A stretch of DNA of 64,000 nt, taken from NCBI RefSeq assembly GCF_019710635.1, contig NZ_JAIFZS010000035.1:1-64000 (forward strand), in the 5' to 3' direction. The first letter of the stretch is position 1, and every line of letters begins with the position of its first letter. Source of the stretch: Mycolicibacterium xanthum (GTDB lineage: Bacteria > Actinomycetota > Actinomycetes > Mycobacteriales > Mycobacteriaceae). The translations under genes and the position numbers were made by a program. Shown one piece after another: positions 10,469 to 19,608 of the stretch. Under the pieces are notes generated by a model, which saw nothing but the letters and a program-made list of their open reading frames with translations, was not told the origin of the DNA and made no database searches.

Positions 10469-11924
10469 CGGTCTGCACGTCGAAGTCGGTGACCCGGGGT
10501 GCGCGCAGCAGCTCGGTGTAGTGATCGGGCGCCCACGGGAACAGCTCGGGCAGGCCGTCCCCGCCCAGATACCAACTGCGGCAACCGGTGGTCCACACCG
10601 TCTGCGGCATCGCCGCCTTCATGTCCTCGTTGTAGGCCTTGGTGGCCGCTTCGGTCGGTGCGGCGGACCTGATCCGGCCCGCGCGGAGCTGATCGATCCA
10701 CCACATCACGTAGCCGGCCTGGTCCTCGGCGATCGGGACCAGCGAGTTGTTGCCGATCGGAGAGTGCGGACCCATCAACATGAACATATTCGGGAATCCG
10801 GGCACCGCCACGGAGCGGTAGGCCAGCGGCCCGTCGGCCCACACCTCGTCGAGGCGGCGTCCGCCGTCCCCGGTGACGGCCAGGGGCCGCACGTAGGCGC
10901 GGGCGTCGAATCCGGTCGCGAGCACCAGCAGGTCCAGTTCGTGCAGGACACCGTCGGCGGTGACGACGCCGCGCGGTTCGACATGGTCGATCGCATCGGT
11001 GACGATCTCCACACCGGGCTGCTGCACCGCCCGGTAGTAGTGGCCGGCGAAGATCATCCGCTTGCACATCGGCTGATCCCGCGGCGTCAGCTTGGCCTTG
11101 AGGGCCTTGTCGCGCACCGACAGCCGCAGGTTCCACCGGCACTGCGCCTGATACAGGCTGCGCTGCCAGCCGGGCCGCACCGGGGCGACACCGAACAGCG
11201 ACCGCACGAACCCGCCCCAGAACCGGTAACCGACGGTGTTGAGCCACGGCCAGCGCCGCAGCGCCGCCTTGGTCCGCTCCGACACCGTGGGATTCGGCCA
11301 CGGGCAGATCCATTGCGCCGAGCGCTGGAACACCTTCAGCTGCTTGACGTTTCCACCGAGTTCCGAGGTGATCTGCACACCGGTCGAACCGGTGCCGATG
11401 ATCCCGATCCTCTTGTCCGGCAACGACACCGAATGATCCCAGCGTGCCGAATGGAACATCGGCCCGGCGAAGGTGTCCAGGCCGGCGATGACCGGGTAGC
11501 GCGGAACCCGCAGCACCCCGGTGGCGGTGACCAGCACGTCGAAGGCCTCCACCCCGGTGTCCGTGGTCAGCCACCACCGGCCGTCGCGGTAGTCCGCGGC
11601 GGTGACGTCGGTGCCGAACCTGATGTGACTGCGCAGCCCGCGCTCGTCGGCAACCCGGCAGAAGTACCGCTGGATCTCGGGGCCCGGCGGCAGCATGTGC
11701 GACCAGTCCGGGTTGGGCCGAAACGAGTACGAGTAGTACCGCGACGGGATGTCGCAGGTCAGCCCCGGATAGGTGTTGTCGCGCCAGGTGCCGCCGACCT
11801 CGCCGGCCTTCTCGAAGATGGTGAAATCCTCGATGCCGGCGTCCTGCAGCTTGATCCCCATGCAAAGGCCCGACATGCCCGCCCCGATGATCGCCACTCG
11901 CACCGGGTTACCGGATGTTGCCAT
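10464..11924 (-). CDS. Flavin monooxygenase, Baeyer-Villiger type
   Basis: A 486-residue FAD/NADPH monooxygenase. FAD fingerprint GAGMSG lies near residue 13, the BVMO-type FAGPMFHSARWDH motif near 160, and the second Rossmann motif GTGSTG near 185. The family oxidises ketones, sulfides or thioamides; mycobacterial relatives include EthA, MymA and Rv0892. The substrate is not predictable. The ATG at 11924 is chosen because an AAGGGGG Shine-Dalgarno sits upstream and the frame before it is low in conserved residues. It is downstream of a conserved small protein (82 bp) on the same strand. Confidence 0.85.
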   Translation of the reverse strand: MATSGNPVRVAIIGAGMSGLCMGIKLQDAGIEDFTIFEKAGEVGGTWRDNTYPGLTCDIPSRYYSYSFRPNPDWSHMLPPGPEIQRYFCRVADERGLRSHIRFGTDVTAADYRDGRWWLTTDTGVEAFDVLVTATGVLRVPRYPVIAGLDTFAGPMFHSARWDHSVSLPDKRIGIIGTGSTGVQITSELGGNVKQLKVFQRSAQWICPWPNPTVSERTKAALRRWPWLNTVGYRFWGGFVRSLFGVAPVRPGWQRSLYQAQCRWNLRLSVRDKALKAKLTPRDQPMCKRMIFAGHYYRAVQQPGVEIVTDAIDHVEPRGVVTADGVLHELDLLVLATGFDARAYVRPLAVTGDGGRRLDEVWADGPLAYRSVAVPGFPNMFMLMGPHSPIGNNSLVPIAEDQAGYVMWWIDQLRAGRIRSAAPTEAATKAYNEDMKAAMPQTVWTTGCRSWYLGGDGLPELFPWAPDHYTELLRAPRVTDFDVQTV

Positions 11925-12006
11925 CGGCGCCCCCTTCGAAGCGGACTGCTTACCGCCCCGAACGGTACGCCGACGCAACTCCGCCGGAAGCCATTTCGGC
12001 CCACCC

Positions 12007-12321
12007 CTACAGCCGGTGCATCTCCCGTGACATCGCCGCGTGCTCCATGAAGTCGTAGCGGCGCGGGTAATACCGCGGCGTCTTGCGGTCGTCCGAGGTC
12101 TGCGAGGACTCCGAGGCGGCGAACAGTACGCGCACCCGGGCCCACACCCCGGCCCGGCGCACCGCCGGACCGGCCAGGGCCGCGGCCGATCCGATGAGCA
12201 CCTGCTGCTCGCTGATCAGCACCGGCAACTCGGCCGGCGTCACCAGGCGCTCGCCCACGTCGGCGTCGACGTCGCGGCGGGTCTCGATTTCGGAATTCGT
12301 TGCCAATTCGGTCATTTCCAT
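12007..12321 (-). CDS. Conserved small mycobacterial protein of unknown function
   Basis: About 104 residues, with no membrane helix of full length and no signal peptide. The C-terminus carries YYPRRYDFMEHAAMSREM, a Tyr/Arg-rich ending I recall from several small mycobacterial hypothetical proteins. The middle has LPVLISEQQVLIGSAAALAGP. The ATG at 12321 follows GGAG by 4 nt; ATG 12315 is the alternative. A 9-2-9 hairpin (12337-12356) sits in its upstream region. It probably shares a transcript with the flavin monooxygenase downstream. Confidence 0.6.
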   Translation of the reverse strand: MEMTELATNSEIETRRDVDADVGERLVTPAELPVLISEQQVLIGSAAALAGPAVRRAGVWARVRVLFAASESSQTSDDRKTPRYYPRRYDFMEHAAMSREMHRL

Positions 12322-12336
12322 CACTCTCCGGGTCTG

Positions 12337-12356
12337 CTGGCCGGGTGCCCGGCCAG
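12337..12356. repeat. Perfect 9-2-9 inverted repeat in the small-protein/cobG divergent region
   Basis: CTGGCCGGG-TG-CCCGGCCAG lies 16-35 bp upstream of the minus-strand start at 12321. It could be a leader hairpin or an operator. The rest of the 274-bp region (12322-12595) shows only a second stem (12552-12570) and the cobG -10; no cobalamin-riboswitch B12 box was seen. Confidence 0.4.
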
Positions 12357-12551
12357 GCTGTGCTCTCTGATGACGCCAAAGCTATGGCCCGGCGGACCGC
12401 CGATCGTCAGTAGTGCGCTACCCGGATCCCCAGTTACCGGCCCGTGCAGTACCTGCACGCCGGCCGCGACTACTCATACACCGCCGCAATCGTCCTGACC
12501 TGCGGCGATATCGCCCAGCCCACACGGTCCAGGCGCGTCCGGCGGCCCGAA

Positions 12552-12570
12552 GGCCGGCCCTGCGCCGGCC
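12552..12570. repeat. 7-5-7 inverted repeat upstream of cobG
   Basis: GGCCGGC-CCTGC-GCCGGCC, about 25 bp before the cobG start, just upstream of the putative -10. It is a possible operator or weak stem; no function is assigned. Confidence 0.3.
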
Positions 12571-12583
12571 AGCAACGCTCCAG

Positions 12584-12589
12584 TACCGT
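12584..12589 (+). promoter_or_regulatory. Candidate leaderless -10 of cobG
   Basis: TACCGT, 6 nt before the cobG ATG at 12596. Confidence 0.4.
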
Positions 12590-12595
12590 GGATGG

Positions 12596-13720
12596 ATGGC
12601 CAGGGCACGGGACGACGACGCCTGCCCCGGCGCGCTGCGCACCCACCGCGCCGCCGATGGCGAGCTCGCACGTATCCGGTTGCCGGGTGGGATGATCACC
12701 GCCGCACAGCTGGACGCGCTCGCCCTGGCCGCCATCGATCACGGTTCCCCGGCGCTTGAGCTGACCTCCCGTGGCAACATCCAGATCCGCGCCCTGCACG
12801 ACCCCGCCGCCGTGGCCGCCGCCATCGAGGCGGTCGGGTTGCTGCCGTCGACCGACCACGAGCGGGTCCGAAACATCGTCGCCTCCCCGCTGTCCGGGCG
12901 CCGCGACGGGCTCTGCGACGTCCGCGGACTGGTCGGCGACCTGGACACCGCGCTGCAACGCGACCCCCGGCTGACCACCCTGCCGGGGCGGTTCCTGTTC
13001 GGCATCGACGACGGCCGCGGCGACGTATCCGGGCTGGGCGCCGACGCCGGCGTGCACGCCGTGGACGGCGCCACCGCGGCGCTTCTGTTGGCCGGTCGCG
13101 ACACCGGGGTGCGCATCCCGACCTCCGACACCGTCGCCGCCCTGCTCGACATCGCCCACCGGTTCACCGAGACCCGCGGAAAGGCCTGGCGGGTAAGCGA
13201 ACTCGACGACACATCCGGCCTGATCGCCGGGTTGTCGCCGAGCGGGCCGCCGGTGGTGATCCCGTCCGGGTACACCCGGCCGCCGGTCGGCTGGATCGAG
13301 CAGGACGACGGCCGGATCTGCCTGGGCGCCGCCGTGCCGCTGGGCGTGCTGGACGCCGGCGTGGCGCGGTATCTGGCCGCGGTCGGCGCGCCGCTGGCGG
13401 TCACACCGTGGCGGTCGGTGCTGCTGTTCGACCTCGACGATGACGTCGCCGACGTCGCGCTGCGGGTGCTCGCACCGCTGGGACTGGTCTTCGACGAGAA
13501 CTCGCGATGGCTGTCGCTGTCGGCGTGTACCGGCAGCCCGGGCTGCGCCAACTCGCTGGCCGATGTGCGCGCCGATGCCGCCGCGGCCCTCGACGATCCC
13601 GTCCCCGGGGGCACACACCGGCACTTCGTGGGCTGCGATCGCGCCTGCGGCAGCCCGGCCGACGGCGAGGTGCTGGTCGCGACGGGAGAGGGCTACCGGG
13701 CCCGAGACGCCCACCCGTAG
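12596..13720 (+). CDS. cobG: CobG, precorrin-3B synthase
   Basis: Aerobic-pathway enzyme that hydroxylates precorrin-3A and forms the gamma-lactone of precorrin-3B, using a 4Fe-4S centre; nitrite/sulfite-reductase fold. It has 374 residues. The C-x5-C...C-x3-C ligands are ACTGSPGCAN and GCDRACGSP near residues 308-347. The N-terminal ACPGALRTHRAADGEL and RLPGGMITAAQL match M. tuberculosis CobG (Rv2064). The ATG at 12596 is preferred to the longer frame because of this match and the TACCGT -10 placed 6 nt upstream. It leads the cobG-cobH-cobIJ operon; its presence shows the oxygen-dependent route. Confidence 0.92.
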   Translation: MARARDDDACPGALRTHRAADGELARIRLPGGMITAAQLDALALAAIDHGSPALELTSRGNIQIRALHDPAAVAAAIEAVGLLPSTDHERVRNIVASPLSGRRDGLCDVRGLVGDLDTALQRDPRLTTLPGRFLFGIDDGRGDVSGLGADAGVHAVDGATAALLLAGRDTGVRIPTSDTVAALLDIAHRFTETRGKAWRVSELDDTSGLIAGLSPSGPPVVIPSGYTRPPVGWIEQDDGRICLGAAVPLGVLDAGVARYLAAVGAPLAVTPWRSVLLFDLDDDVADVALRVLAPLGLVFDENSRWLSLSACTGSPGCANSLADVRADAAAALDDPVPGGTHRHFVGCDRACGSPADGEVLVATGEGYRARDAHP

Positions 13721-13729
13721 GGTGAGCGG

Positions 13730-14356
13730 ATGCTCGACTACATCCGCGACGCCGCCGAGATCTACCGGCAGTCGTTCGCGACGATCCGCGACGAGGCGGA
13801 CCTCACGCGCTTCCCCGAGGATGTCGCACGGGTGGTCGTGCGGCTGATCCACACCTGCGGGCAGATCGACGTCGCCGATCACATCGCGTTCACCGCCGAC
13901 GTCGTCGCCCGAACCCACGCCGCCCTGGCCGCCGGCGCCCCGGTGCTGTGCGACTCCTCGATGGTCGCCGCCGGCATCACCCGCTCCCGACTGCCCGCGG
14001 CCAACGAGGTGGTCTCGCTGGTCGCCGACCCGCGCGCACCCGCGCTGGCCGCCAGCCTGCAGACCACCCGGTCGGCGGCCGCGATCGACCTCTGGGCCGA
14101 CCGGATGGCGGGCGCCGTCGTGGCGATCGGCAACGCCCCGACCGCGCTCTTCCGGCTGCTCGAGCTCGTCGACGACGGGATGGCCGCGCCGGCGGCGGTA
14201 CTGGGCGGACCCGTCGGGTTCGTCGGATCGGCGCAGTCCAAGCAGGAGTTGATCGACTCCCCGCGCGGCATGTCCTATCTGGTGGTGACCGGCCGCCGCG
14301 GCGGCAGCGCGATGGCCGCGGCGGCTGTCAATGCGATGGCGGCCGAGAAAGAATGA
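13730..14356 (+). CDS. cobH: CobH, precorrin-8X methylmutase
   Basis: Moves the C-11 methyl group of precorrin-8X to C-12, giving hydrogenobyrinic acid. It has 208 residues, typical for the family. Visible landmarks are the N-terminal [13 protein letters not shown] and the active-site segment [13 protein letters not shown] with the catalytic His (about residue 43). GNAPTALF and [12 protein letters not shown] lie in the C-terminal half. The start lies 9 bp after cobG; a TAGGGT that overlaps the cobG stop sits 6 nt before the ATG and could be an internal promoter. The stop overlaps the next start (ATGA). Confidence 0.95.
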   Translation: MLDYIRDAAEIYRQSFATIRDEADLTRFPEDVARVVVRLIHTCGQIDVADHIAFTADVVARTHAALAAGAPVLCDSSMVAAGITRSRLPAANEVVSLVADPRAPALAASLQTTRSAAAIDLWADRMAGAVVAIGNAPTALFRLLELVDDGMAAPAAVLGGPVGFVGSAQSKQELIDSPRGMSYLVVTGRRGGSAMAAAAVNAMAAEKE

Positions 14357-15852
14357 GCGGGAACCGGGAAGCACCCCGGCGGGGAACGCTGTGGGGCGTC
14401 GGGCTCGGCCCCGGGGACCCCGAGCTCGTCACCGTCAAGGCGGCCCGGGTGATCGGGGCGGCCGAGGTGGTGGCCTACCACAGCGCGCGGCACGGACACA
14501 GCATCGCGCGCTCGATCGCAAAGCCGTATCTACGCGCCGGGCAGATCGAGGAGCACCTGGTCTATCCGGTCACCACCGAGACCGCCGACCATCCGGGCGG
14601 CTACGCCGGTGCGATGGAGGACTTCTACCGGGAATCCGCCGAGCGCATCGCGGCGCACCTGGACGCCGGTCGCGACGTCGCGCTGCTCGCCGAGGGCGAC
14701 CCGCTGTTCTACAGCTCCTACATGCACATGCACACCCGGTTGACCGAGCGCTTCGACGCGGTGATCGTGCCCGGGGTGACCTCGGTCAGCGCCGCCTCGG
14801 CAGCGGTGTCGACTCCCCTGGTCCAGGGTGACCAGGTGCTGACGATCCTGCCGGGAACGCTGCCCGCCGACGAACTCGAGCGCCGGCTGGCCGACACCGA
14901 CGCCGCGGTGATCCTCAAGCTGGGACGCTCGTATCCCGTTGTGCGCCAGGCGCTTTCGGATTCCGGACGGCTCGATGAGGCGTTCTACGTGGAACGGGCC
15001 AGCACCGACCGGCAGCGGGTGCTGGCGGCGGCCGACGTCGACGACGCATCGGTGCCGTACTTCGCGTTGGCGATGGTCGCCGGCGCCCGGCGGGCACCAG
15101 CGGGCACCGGGACCGTCGCGGTGGTCGGGCTGGGGCCCGGCGACCCGGACTGGATGACACCGCAGAGCCGCCGCGAGCTGACCGCGGCCACCGACCTGAT
15201 CGGCTACGGCCCCTATCTGGACCGGGTGCCGCTCCGCGACGGTCAGCACCGGCACCCCAGCGACAACACCGACGAGCCCGCCCGCGCCCGGCTGGCCTGC
15301 ACGCTCGCCGAGCAGGGCCGCACCGTGGCGGTGGTGTCGTCCGGCGATCCGGGGGTGTTCGCGATGGCCACCGCGGTGCTCGAAGAGGCCAAGCAGTGGC
15401 CCGGCATCGCGGTCCGGGTGATCCCCGCGATGACGGCCGCCCAGGCGGTGGCCAGCCGGGTGGGCGCGCCGCTGGGCCACGACTACGCGGTGATCTCGCT
15501 GTCCGACCGGCTCAAGCCGTGGGACGTCATCGCCGAACGGCTCACCGCCGCGGCCCGCGCCGACATGGTGCTGGCCATCTACAACCCGGCGTCGAAGACG
15601 CGCACCTGGCAGGTCGGCGCGATGCGCGACCTGCTGCTCGAGCACCGCGACCCCGGCACACCGGTGATCATCGGCCGCGACGTCTCGGGTCCGGCGGAGA
15701 CGGTGACGGTGGTCCGGCTGGCCGATCTGGATCCCGCCGCCGTCGACATGCGGTGCCTGCTGATCATCGGGTCGTCGCAGACCCAGTGGTACTCGGCCGG
15801 CGACGGCAGCCCCGATCGGGTCTTCACGCCGCGTCGCTACCCCGGCTGTTGA
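14353..15852 (+). CDS. cobIJ: CobIJ, fused precorrin-2 C20- and precorrin-3B C17-methyltransferase
   Basis: A 499-residue fusion of two SAM-dependent tetrapyrrole methylases. The CobI half (about 1-245) opens with [17 protein letters not shown] and holds [16 protein letters not shown] and [11 protein letters not shown]. The CobJ half (about 250-499) opens with [16 protein letters not shown] and holds [31 protein letters not shown] and [10 protein letters not shown]. The same fusion is Rv2066 in M. tuberculosis. It starts inside the cobH stop (ATGA), so translation is coupled. It supplies two of the ring methylations; CobJ also contracts the ring. Confidence 0.95.
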   Translation: MSGNREAPRRGTLWGVGLGPGDPELVTVKAARVIGAAEVVAYHSARHGHSIARSIAKPYLRAGQIEEHLVYPVTTETADHPGGYAGAMEDFYRESAERIAAHLDAGRDVALLAEGDPLFYSSYMHMHTRLTERFDAVIVPGVTSVSAASAAVSTPLVQGDQVLTILPGTLPADELERRLADTDAAVILKLGRSYPVVRQALSDSGRLDEAFYVERASTDRQRVLAAADVDDASVPYFALAMVAGARRAPAGTGTVAVVGLGPGDPDWMTPQSRRELTAATDLIGYGPYLDRVPLRDGQHRHPSDNTDEPARARLACTLAEQGRTVAVVSSGDPGVFAMATAVLEEAKQWPGIAVRVIPAMTAAQAVASRVGAPLGHDYAVISLSDRLKPWDVIAERLTAAARADMVLAIYNPASKTRTWQVGAMRDLLLEHRDPGTPVIIGRDVSGPAETVTVVRLADLDPAAVDMRCLLIIGSSQTQWYSAGDGSPDRVFTPRRYPGC

Positions 15853-15898
15853 CAGCCGTCGTTCATCGTTGACAGTCGTCAGAACCGCGGGCTAATGT
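15849..15898 (+). promoter_or_regulatory. Promoter with paired direct repeats upstream of the tetR gene
   Basis: A good -35 TTGACA (15869-15874) and -10 TAATGT (15893-15898) are separated by 18 bp. TTGACAGCCGTC (15849-15860) and TTGACAGTCGTC (15869-15880) form a direct repeat with a 20-bp period that includes the -35. The second copy also contains the palindrome TGAC-AGTC-GTCA. This looks like an autoregulatory operator for the TetR protein. The first copy overlaps the cobIJ stop. Confidence 0.55.
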
Positions 15899-15933
15899 CG
15901 CGCGTCACAGGCCCAGGAACGGAGGGCGCTGCG

Positions 15934-16599
15934 GTGCAGCGAGGACTACCGGTGCGGTCGCCGACCGACCGGCGCCAACCGCAGAAGAGCGACCTGCGCC
16001 GCAGCGCGATCCTGGAGTCACTCGACCACCACCTGCGCGAATCGGGCTTCGACGGCATCAACATCGCCGACGTCACCCGCCGCGCCGGCGTGACCCGGTC
16101 GGCGTTCTACTTCTATTTCGAGAACAAGGCCGCCGCCGTCGCCGCGCTGCTGGAACCTATGTACGACGACGGGTTCATCGCCGGGGACATCCTGACCGAC
16201 ACCGCCCGGACGCCGCGATACCGGATCCGCGCCATGGTCGAGGCCCTGCTCGACACCGCCGACCAGCACCGCTACCTACTGGAGGCGATGCTCGACGCCA
16301 AGGCGACCAGCCCGGCGATCCGCGCGGTCTGGGACGACGCCCGGGAATCCTTCGTGCCGACCGTCGCGGCGATGATCGCCGCCGAACGTCGCGCCGGGCG
16401 CGCACCGGACGGCCCACCGACGGAGGTGATCGCCGGCATGCTGCTGGAGTTCAACGACCGACTGCTGGAGCGCTACACGCTCGGCGGACCACTGACCCGC
16501 GACCAGCTTCGCGACGGTGCGGAGACGGTGTGGTTGCGCACCGTCTACGGCGATGTCGGCGCGCTGGGCGCCGGCGAGGGACGGAGGGTCACATCGTGA
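15934..16599 (+). CDS. TetR-family transcriptional regulator
   Basis: A 221-residue protein. The N-terminal helix-turn-helix (about residues 25-70) contains INIADVTRRAGVTRSAFYFYFENK, the classic TetR recognition helix and YxYF signature. A variable ligand-binding domain follows. The GTG at 15934 is chosen because GGAGG (15921-15925) lies 8 nt upstream; an upstream ATG would lack one. The stop overlaps the next gene's GTG (GTGA), so the two form an operon. It probably controls its own promoter and the downstream phosphotransferase gene; the ligand is unknown. Confidence 0.85.
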   Translation: MQRGLPVRSPTDRRQPQKSDLRRSAILESLDHHLRESGFDGINIADVTRRAGVTRSAFYFYFENKAAAVAALLEPMYDDGFIAGDILTDTARTPRYRIRAMVEALLDTADQHRYLLEAMLDAKATSPAIRAVWDDARESFVPTVAAMIAAERRAGRAPDGPPTEVIAGMLLEFNDRLLERYTLGGPLTRDQLRDGAETVWLRTVYGDVGALGAGEGRRVTS

Positions 16600-17675
16600 C
16601 GATTCCCCGCAGACCCGAGGACATCACCCCGGCCTGGCTGGGCTCGGTGCTGGGCACCGAGGTCACGGCCGTGCAGGTGACGGCCATCGGCACCGGACAG
16701 ACCGGCGCCACCTACCGGGTGGCCGCCGAATACCCGGCCGGGGCCGGCGCGCCGCCGACGTTCGCGGTGAAACTCCCCGCCCAGGACGACGCCGTTCGTG
16801 AACGCGTCGCGTTCGGATACCTCTCCGAGGTGGGGTTCTACTCCGAGGTGTGCGAGCACGTGGCGATCCCGGTGCCGAGCTGCTTCCACAGCGAGATCTC
16901 CTCCGATGGAAGCGATTTCGTGCTGCTGCTGGCCGATATGGCACCTGCGGAACAGGGTGACCAGATCGCGGGCTGCTCCCCCGCCGAGGCCGCACTGGCG
17001 GTCGAGGCGCTCGCGGGTCTGCACGGACCCAGCTGGTGCGATCAGCGCTGGTGCGACCTGCCGTCGATCGTGATGCCCAAGCCCGGCGACGCGGAGGCCG
17101 CCAAGGGGCTGGGCGACATCGCGGCGATGGCCGCCGGTATCACGCTGGACAAACTCGGCGGCTCGGTCGGCGACGAGGATCGCGACACGCTGACCACCTC
17201 GATGAGCCTGGTCGGCCCGTGGCTGATGGCGGTGCCGCAACGGTTCTCGCTGATGCACGGCGACTACCGGCTGGACAATCTGCTGTTCGATCCGGACCGG
17301 ACCCACGTCACCGTCGTCGACTGGCAGACCATCGGGGTGGGCCTGCCCGCTCGCGACCTCGCCTACTTCACCGCCACCAGCCTGCTGCCCGACGACCGGG
17401 CCGGCGTCGAGCGCGAGCTCGTCGAGCGCTACCACACGGCGCTGGTCGGTTATGGCGTCACCGACTACGACGCCGAAACGTGTTGGCACGATTACCGTCT
17501 GGGCGTACTTCAGGCTCCGCTGCTGACCACGCTCGGGTACGCGTTCGCCGCGTCCACCGAGCGCGGCGACGAGATGATCCTGACCATGCTGCACCGGGGC
17601 TGCCGGGCGATCCGCGAGCTGGACGCGATCGAGCTCGTCAGGTCGTATCAGGCTTCGACACCGTCCACTGGGTGA
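16596..17675 (+). CDS. Phosphotransferase (APH/ecdysteroid-kinase-like fold)
   Basis: A 359-residue kinase-fold protein. The ATP-binding lobe has FAVKLP near residue 50, the catalytic loop SLMHGDYRLDNLLF near residue 223, and the metal-binding VVDWQTIGVG near 245. The family phosphorylates small molecules such as aminoglycosides, choline or ecdysteroids. The substrate is unknown here; mycobacterial members are often called phosphotransferase family protein. It is translationally coupled to the TetR gene. Its last 38 bp overlap the convergent cobL 3' end. Confidence 0.75.
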   Translation: MTIPRRPEDITPAWLGSVLGTEVTAVQVTAIGTGQTGATYRVAAEYPAGAGAPPTFAVKLPAQDDAVRERVAFGYLSEVGFYSEVCEHVAIPVPSCFHSEISSDGSDFVLLLADMAPAEQGDQIAGCSPAEAALAVEALAGLHGPSWCDQRWCDLPSIVMPKPGDAEAAKGLGDIAAMAAGITLDKLGGSVGDEDRDTLTTSMSLVGPWLMAVPQRFSLMHGDYRLDNLLFDPDRTHVTVVDWQTIGVGLPARDLAYFTATSLLPDDRAGVERELVERYHTALVGYGVTDYDAETCWHDYRLGVLQAPLLTTLGYAFAASTERGDEMILTMLHRGCRAIRELDAIELVRSYQASTPSTG

Positions 17676-18825
17676 CCGGCATCGCCGGCCGCCAGCCGGT
17701 GAACGAACCGACCGGCTCTCCGCGGTAGTGCTGGAACCTGCGCAGCTGTCCGCCGCAGCGGCCATACCACTGGGCCAGAACGGCTTCGGACTCTGCGGTC
17801 ACGGCGTTGGCGACCAGGCGGCCGCCCGGCGGCAGCTTGTCCCAGCACGCCTGCATCAGCCCGGGGCCGCTCACCCCGCCGCCGACGAAGATCACCGCCG
17901 GGGGCGCGACGTGTTCGAAGGACTCCGGGGCGCCGAAGGACACCTCGACGGGCACACCGAAGGCCATCGCATTGGCCGCGATCCGGGCCCGGCGATCGGG
18001 GTCACGCTCGAACGCGGTGGCCCGGCACCCCGGCGCGCTGCGGCACCACTCGACGGCGACACTGCCCGCCCCCGCCCCGACGTCCCACAGGTGCTCACCG
18101 GCCCTGGGCGAGAGCGCGGCCAGGGTCACCGCCCGCATGTCCTGCTTTGTGATCTGCCCGTCGTGGGCGAACACCTCGTCGGGCAGCGTCGCGAAGACCC
18201 GCTCGTCGGGCAGGTACCGGATCGCCATCACGTTGAGATCGTCGACGTCGCCCGGCGGGCGGCGGGCCCACTCCGCCGCGGTCGACGACCGACGCAGCTC
18301 CCTGGGCCCACCGAGCTGCTCGAGCAGGGTGATCTCCGAATCGCCGCGACCGGTCTCGGTGAGCAGCCGGGCCAGCTCGGCCGGTGTGGTGGCGTCGCGG
18401 GACAGCACCACCGCCTGCCCGCCGCGCCGCACCGCGGTGGTCGGCTGCTGCCACACCAGGCTGATCACCTCGGTGTCCTGCACCGGCCAGCCCACCCTCG
18501 AACACGCCAGCGTCACCGACGACACGTGCGGTAGCACCGCGACCCGATCGGCGCCGTGGATCCGGATCAGCGTGCTGCCGACCCCGTGCAACAGTGGGTC
18601 CCCGCTGGCCACCACGTGGACGTCGCCGTCGACGTCGTCGGCGAACGTGTGCAGCGCCGGCAGCATCGGGCTGGGCCAGCACCGCCGGACCGCCGTCACG
18701 GTGTCGTCGAGCAGGTCGAGCTGGCGCTGCGACCCGTACACCACGGTCGCCCGGCCCAGTTCGGCGCGCGACGGCGGCGCCAGCCCCGCCATGCCGTCGG
18801 CACCGATGCCCACCACCACTATCAC
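17638..18825 (-). CDS. cobL: CobL, precorrin-6Y C5,15-methyltransferase (decarboxylating)
   Basis: A bifunctional 395-residue enzyme. The N-terminal half (CbiE type) starts [15 protein letters not shown] and holds SGDPLLHGVGSTL. The C-terminal half (CbiT type) has LWDVGAGAGSVAVEWCR and AIFVGGGVSG-like sequence for C-15 methylation and decarboxylation. The length matches M. tuberculosis CobL (390). The GTG at 18825 overlaps the stop of the upstream SDR gene (GTGA), the same pair as Rv2073c-cobL. cobK and cobM, which follow cobL in M. tuberculosis, are not in this window. Confidence 0.95.
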   Translation of the reverse strand: MIVVVGIGADGMAGLAPPSRAELGRATVVYGSQRQLDLLDDTVTAVRRCWPSPMLPALHTFADDVDGDVHVVASGDPLLHGVGSTLIRIHGADRVAVLPHVSSVTLACSRVGWPVQDTEVISLVWQQPTTAVRRGGQAVVLSRDATTPAELARLLTETGRGDSEITLLEQLGGPRELRRSSTAAEWARRPPGDVDDLNVMAIRYLPDERVFATLPDEVFAHDGQITKQDMRAVTLAALSPRAGEHLWDVGAGAGSVAVEWCRSAPGCRATAFERDPDRRARIAANAMAFGVPVEVSFGAPESFEHVAPPAVIFVGGGVSGPGLMQACWDKLPPGGRLVANAVTAESEAVLAQWYGRCGGQLRRFQHYRGEPVGSFTGWRPAMPVTQWTVSKPDTT

Positions 18826-19574
18826 CTCGGCAACCTCCGCCAGATCGCCCGCGGCATCACCCGGAACCCGAAGGCCAGCACCGCCAGCGCGGGCGGCACC
18901 CACACCACCCTTTTACCCTTGCGCAACGCCCGCACGGTCGCCTCGGCCACCTGCTCGGGCGTGCTCGACAGCGGCGCTGGGCTCATCCCGTCGGTCATCC
19001 GGCCGATCACGAAACCGGGCCGCACCAGCAGCAGTCGCACGCCCGAGCCGTGCAAGGCGTCGGTGAGACCGCTGCAGAAGGCGTCCAGCCCGGCCTTGGC
19101 CGAGCCGTACAGGTAGTTCGCGCGCCGCGCCCGCACCCCGGCCACCGACGAGAACGCGACGATGTCGCCGCGGCCGGCGGTGCGCATCGTCTCGGCCAGC
19201 ACCGTCAGCAGGCTGACCTGCGCGACATAGTCGGTGTGCACGACCGCCGCCGCATGCGCCGGGTCGGACTCGGCACGGGCCTGGTCGCCCAGCACGCCGA
19301 AGGCGAGCACCGCGGTGCCGATGGGCCCGTGCGCGGCGACGACGGCCTCGACGATGCCCGGGTGTCCGGCCAGGTCGTCGGCGTCGAAGGCCACCGCGTG
19401 CACCGCTGCGGCGCCGGCGCGCCGGAGGGTTTCCACCTCGGCGGCCAGATCGTCGGGACGCCGCGCGGCGAGCACCACCGTGGCACCGGGCGCCAACCGC
19501 CGGGCCACCGCGACACCGATCTCGCTTCGGCCGCCGAAGACCACAACCAGGTGGCCGTCCGCCGTGTCGTTCAT
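18822..19574 (-). CDS. Short-chain dehydrogenase/reductase (Rv2073c-like)
   Basis: A 250-residue classical SDR. A nucleotide-binding GGRSEIG lies near residue 12, catalytic Ser in VAFSSVAG near 138, and YLYGSAK (Tyr-x3-Lys) near 152. The C-terminal [21 protein letters not shown] is hydrophobic and basic and may associate with the membrane. The length and context match Rv2073c, which overlaps cobL in M. tuberculosis. The GG-x-S-x-IG variant is also seen in the DprE2-type reductase, but the substrate here is unknown. The ATG at 19574 lies 34 bp from the divergent F420 enzyme gene. Confidence 0.85.
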   Translation of the reverse strand: MNDTADGHLVVVFGGRSEIGVAVARRLAPGATVVLAARRPDDLAAEVETLRRAGAAAVHAVAFDADDLAGHPGIVEAVVAAHGPIGTAVLAFGVLGDQARAESDPAHAAAVVHTDYVAQVSLLTVLAETMRTAGRGDIVAFSSVAGVRARRANYLYGSAKAGLDAFCSGLTDALHGSGVRLLLVRPGFVIGRMTDGMSPAPLSSTPEQVAEATVRALRKGKRVVWVPPALAVLAFGFRVMPRAIWRRLPR

Positions 19575-19595
19575 GGCAGCGATTATGTCCTGCGC

Positions 19596-19601
19596 TAGCG
19601 T
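19596..19601 (+). promoter_or_regulatory. Leaderless -10 of the F420-dependent reductase gene
   Basis: TAGCGT followed by 7 nt and the ATG at 19609. The whole divergent region is only 34 bp, so a leader-free transcript is the simplest reading. Confidence 0.5.
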
Positions 19602-19608
19602 GGACCCG

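Noticed and set aside
12322..12595. Possible cobalamin riboswitch upstream of cobG.
   Set aside because: No B12 box (GCCACTG-like) or long leader fold was seen, and a TACCGT -10 sits 6 nt before the ATG, so cobG appears leaderless.
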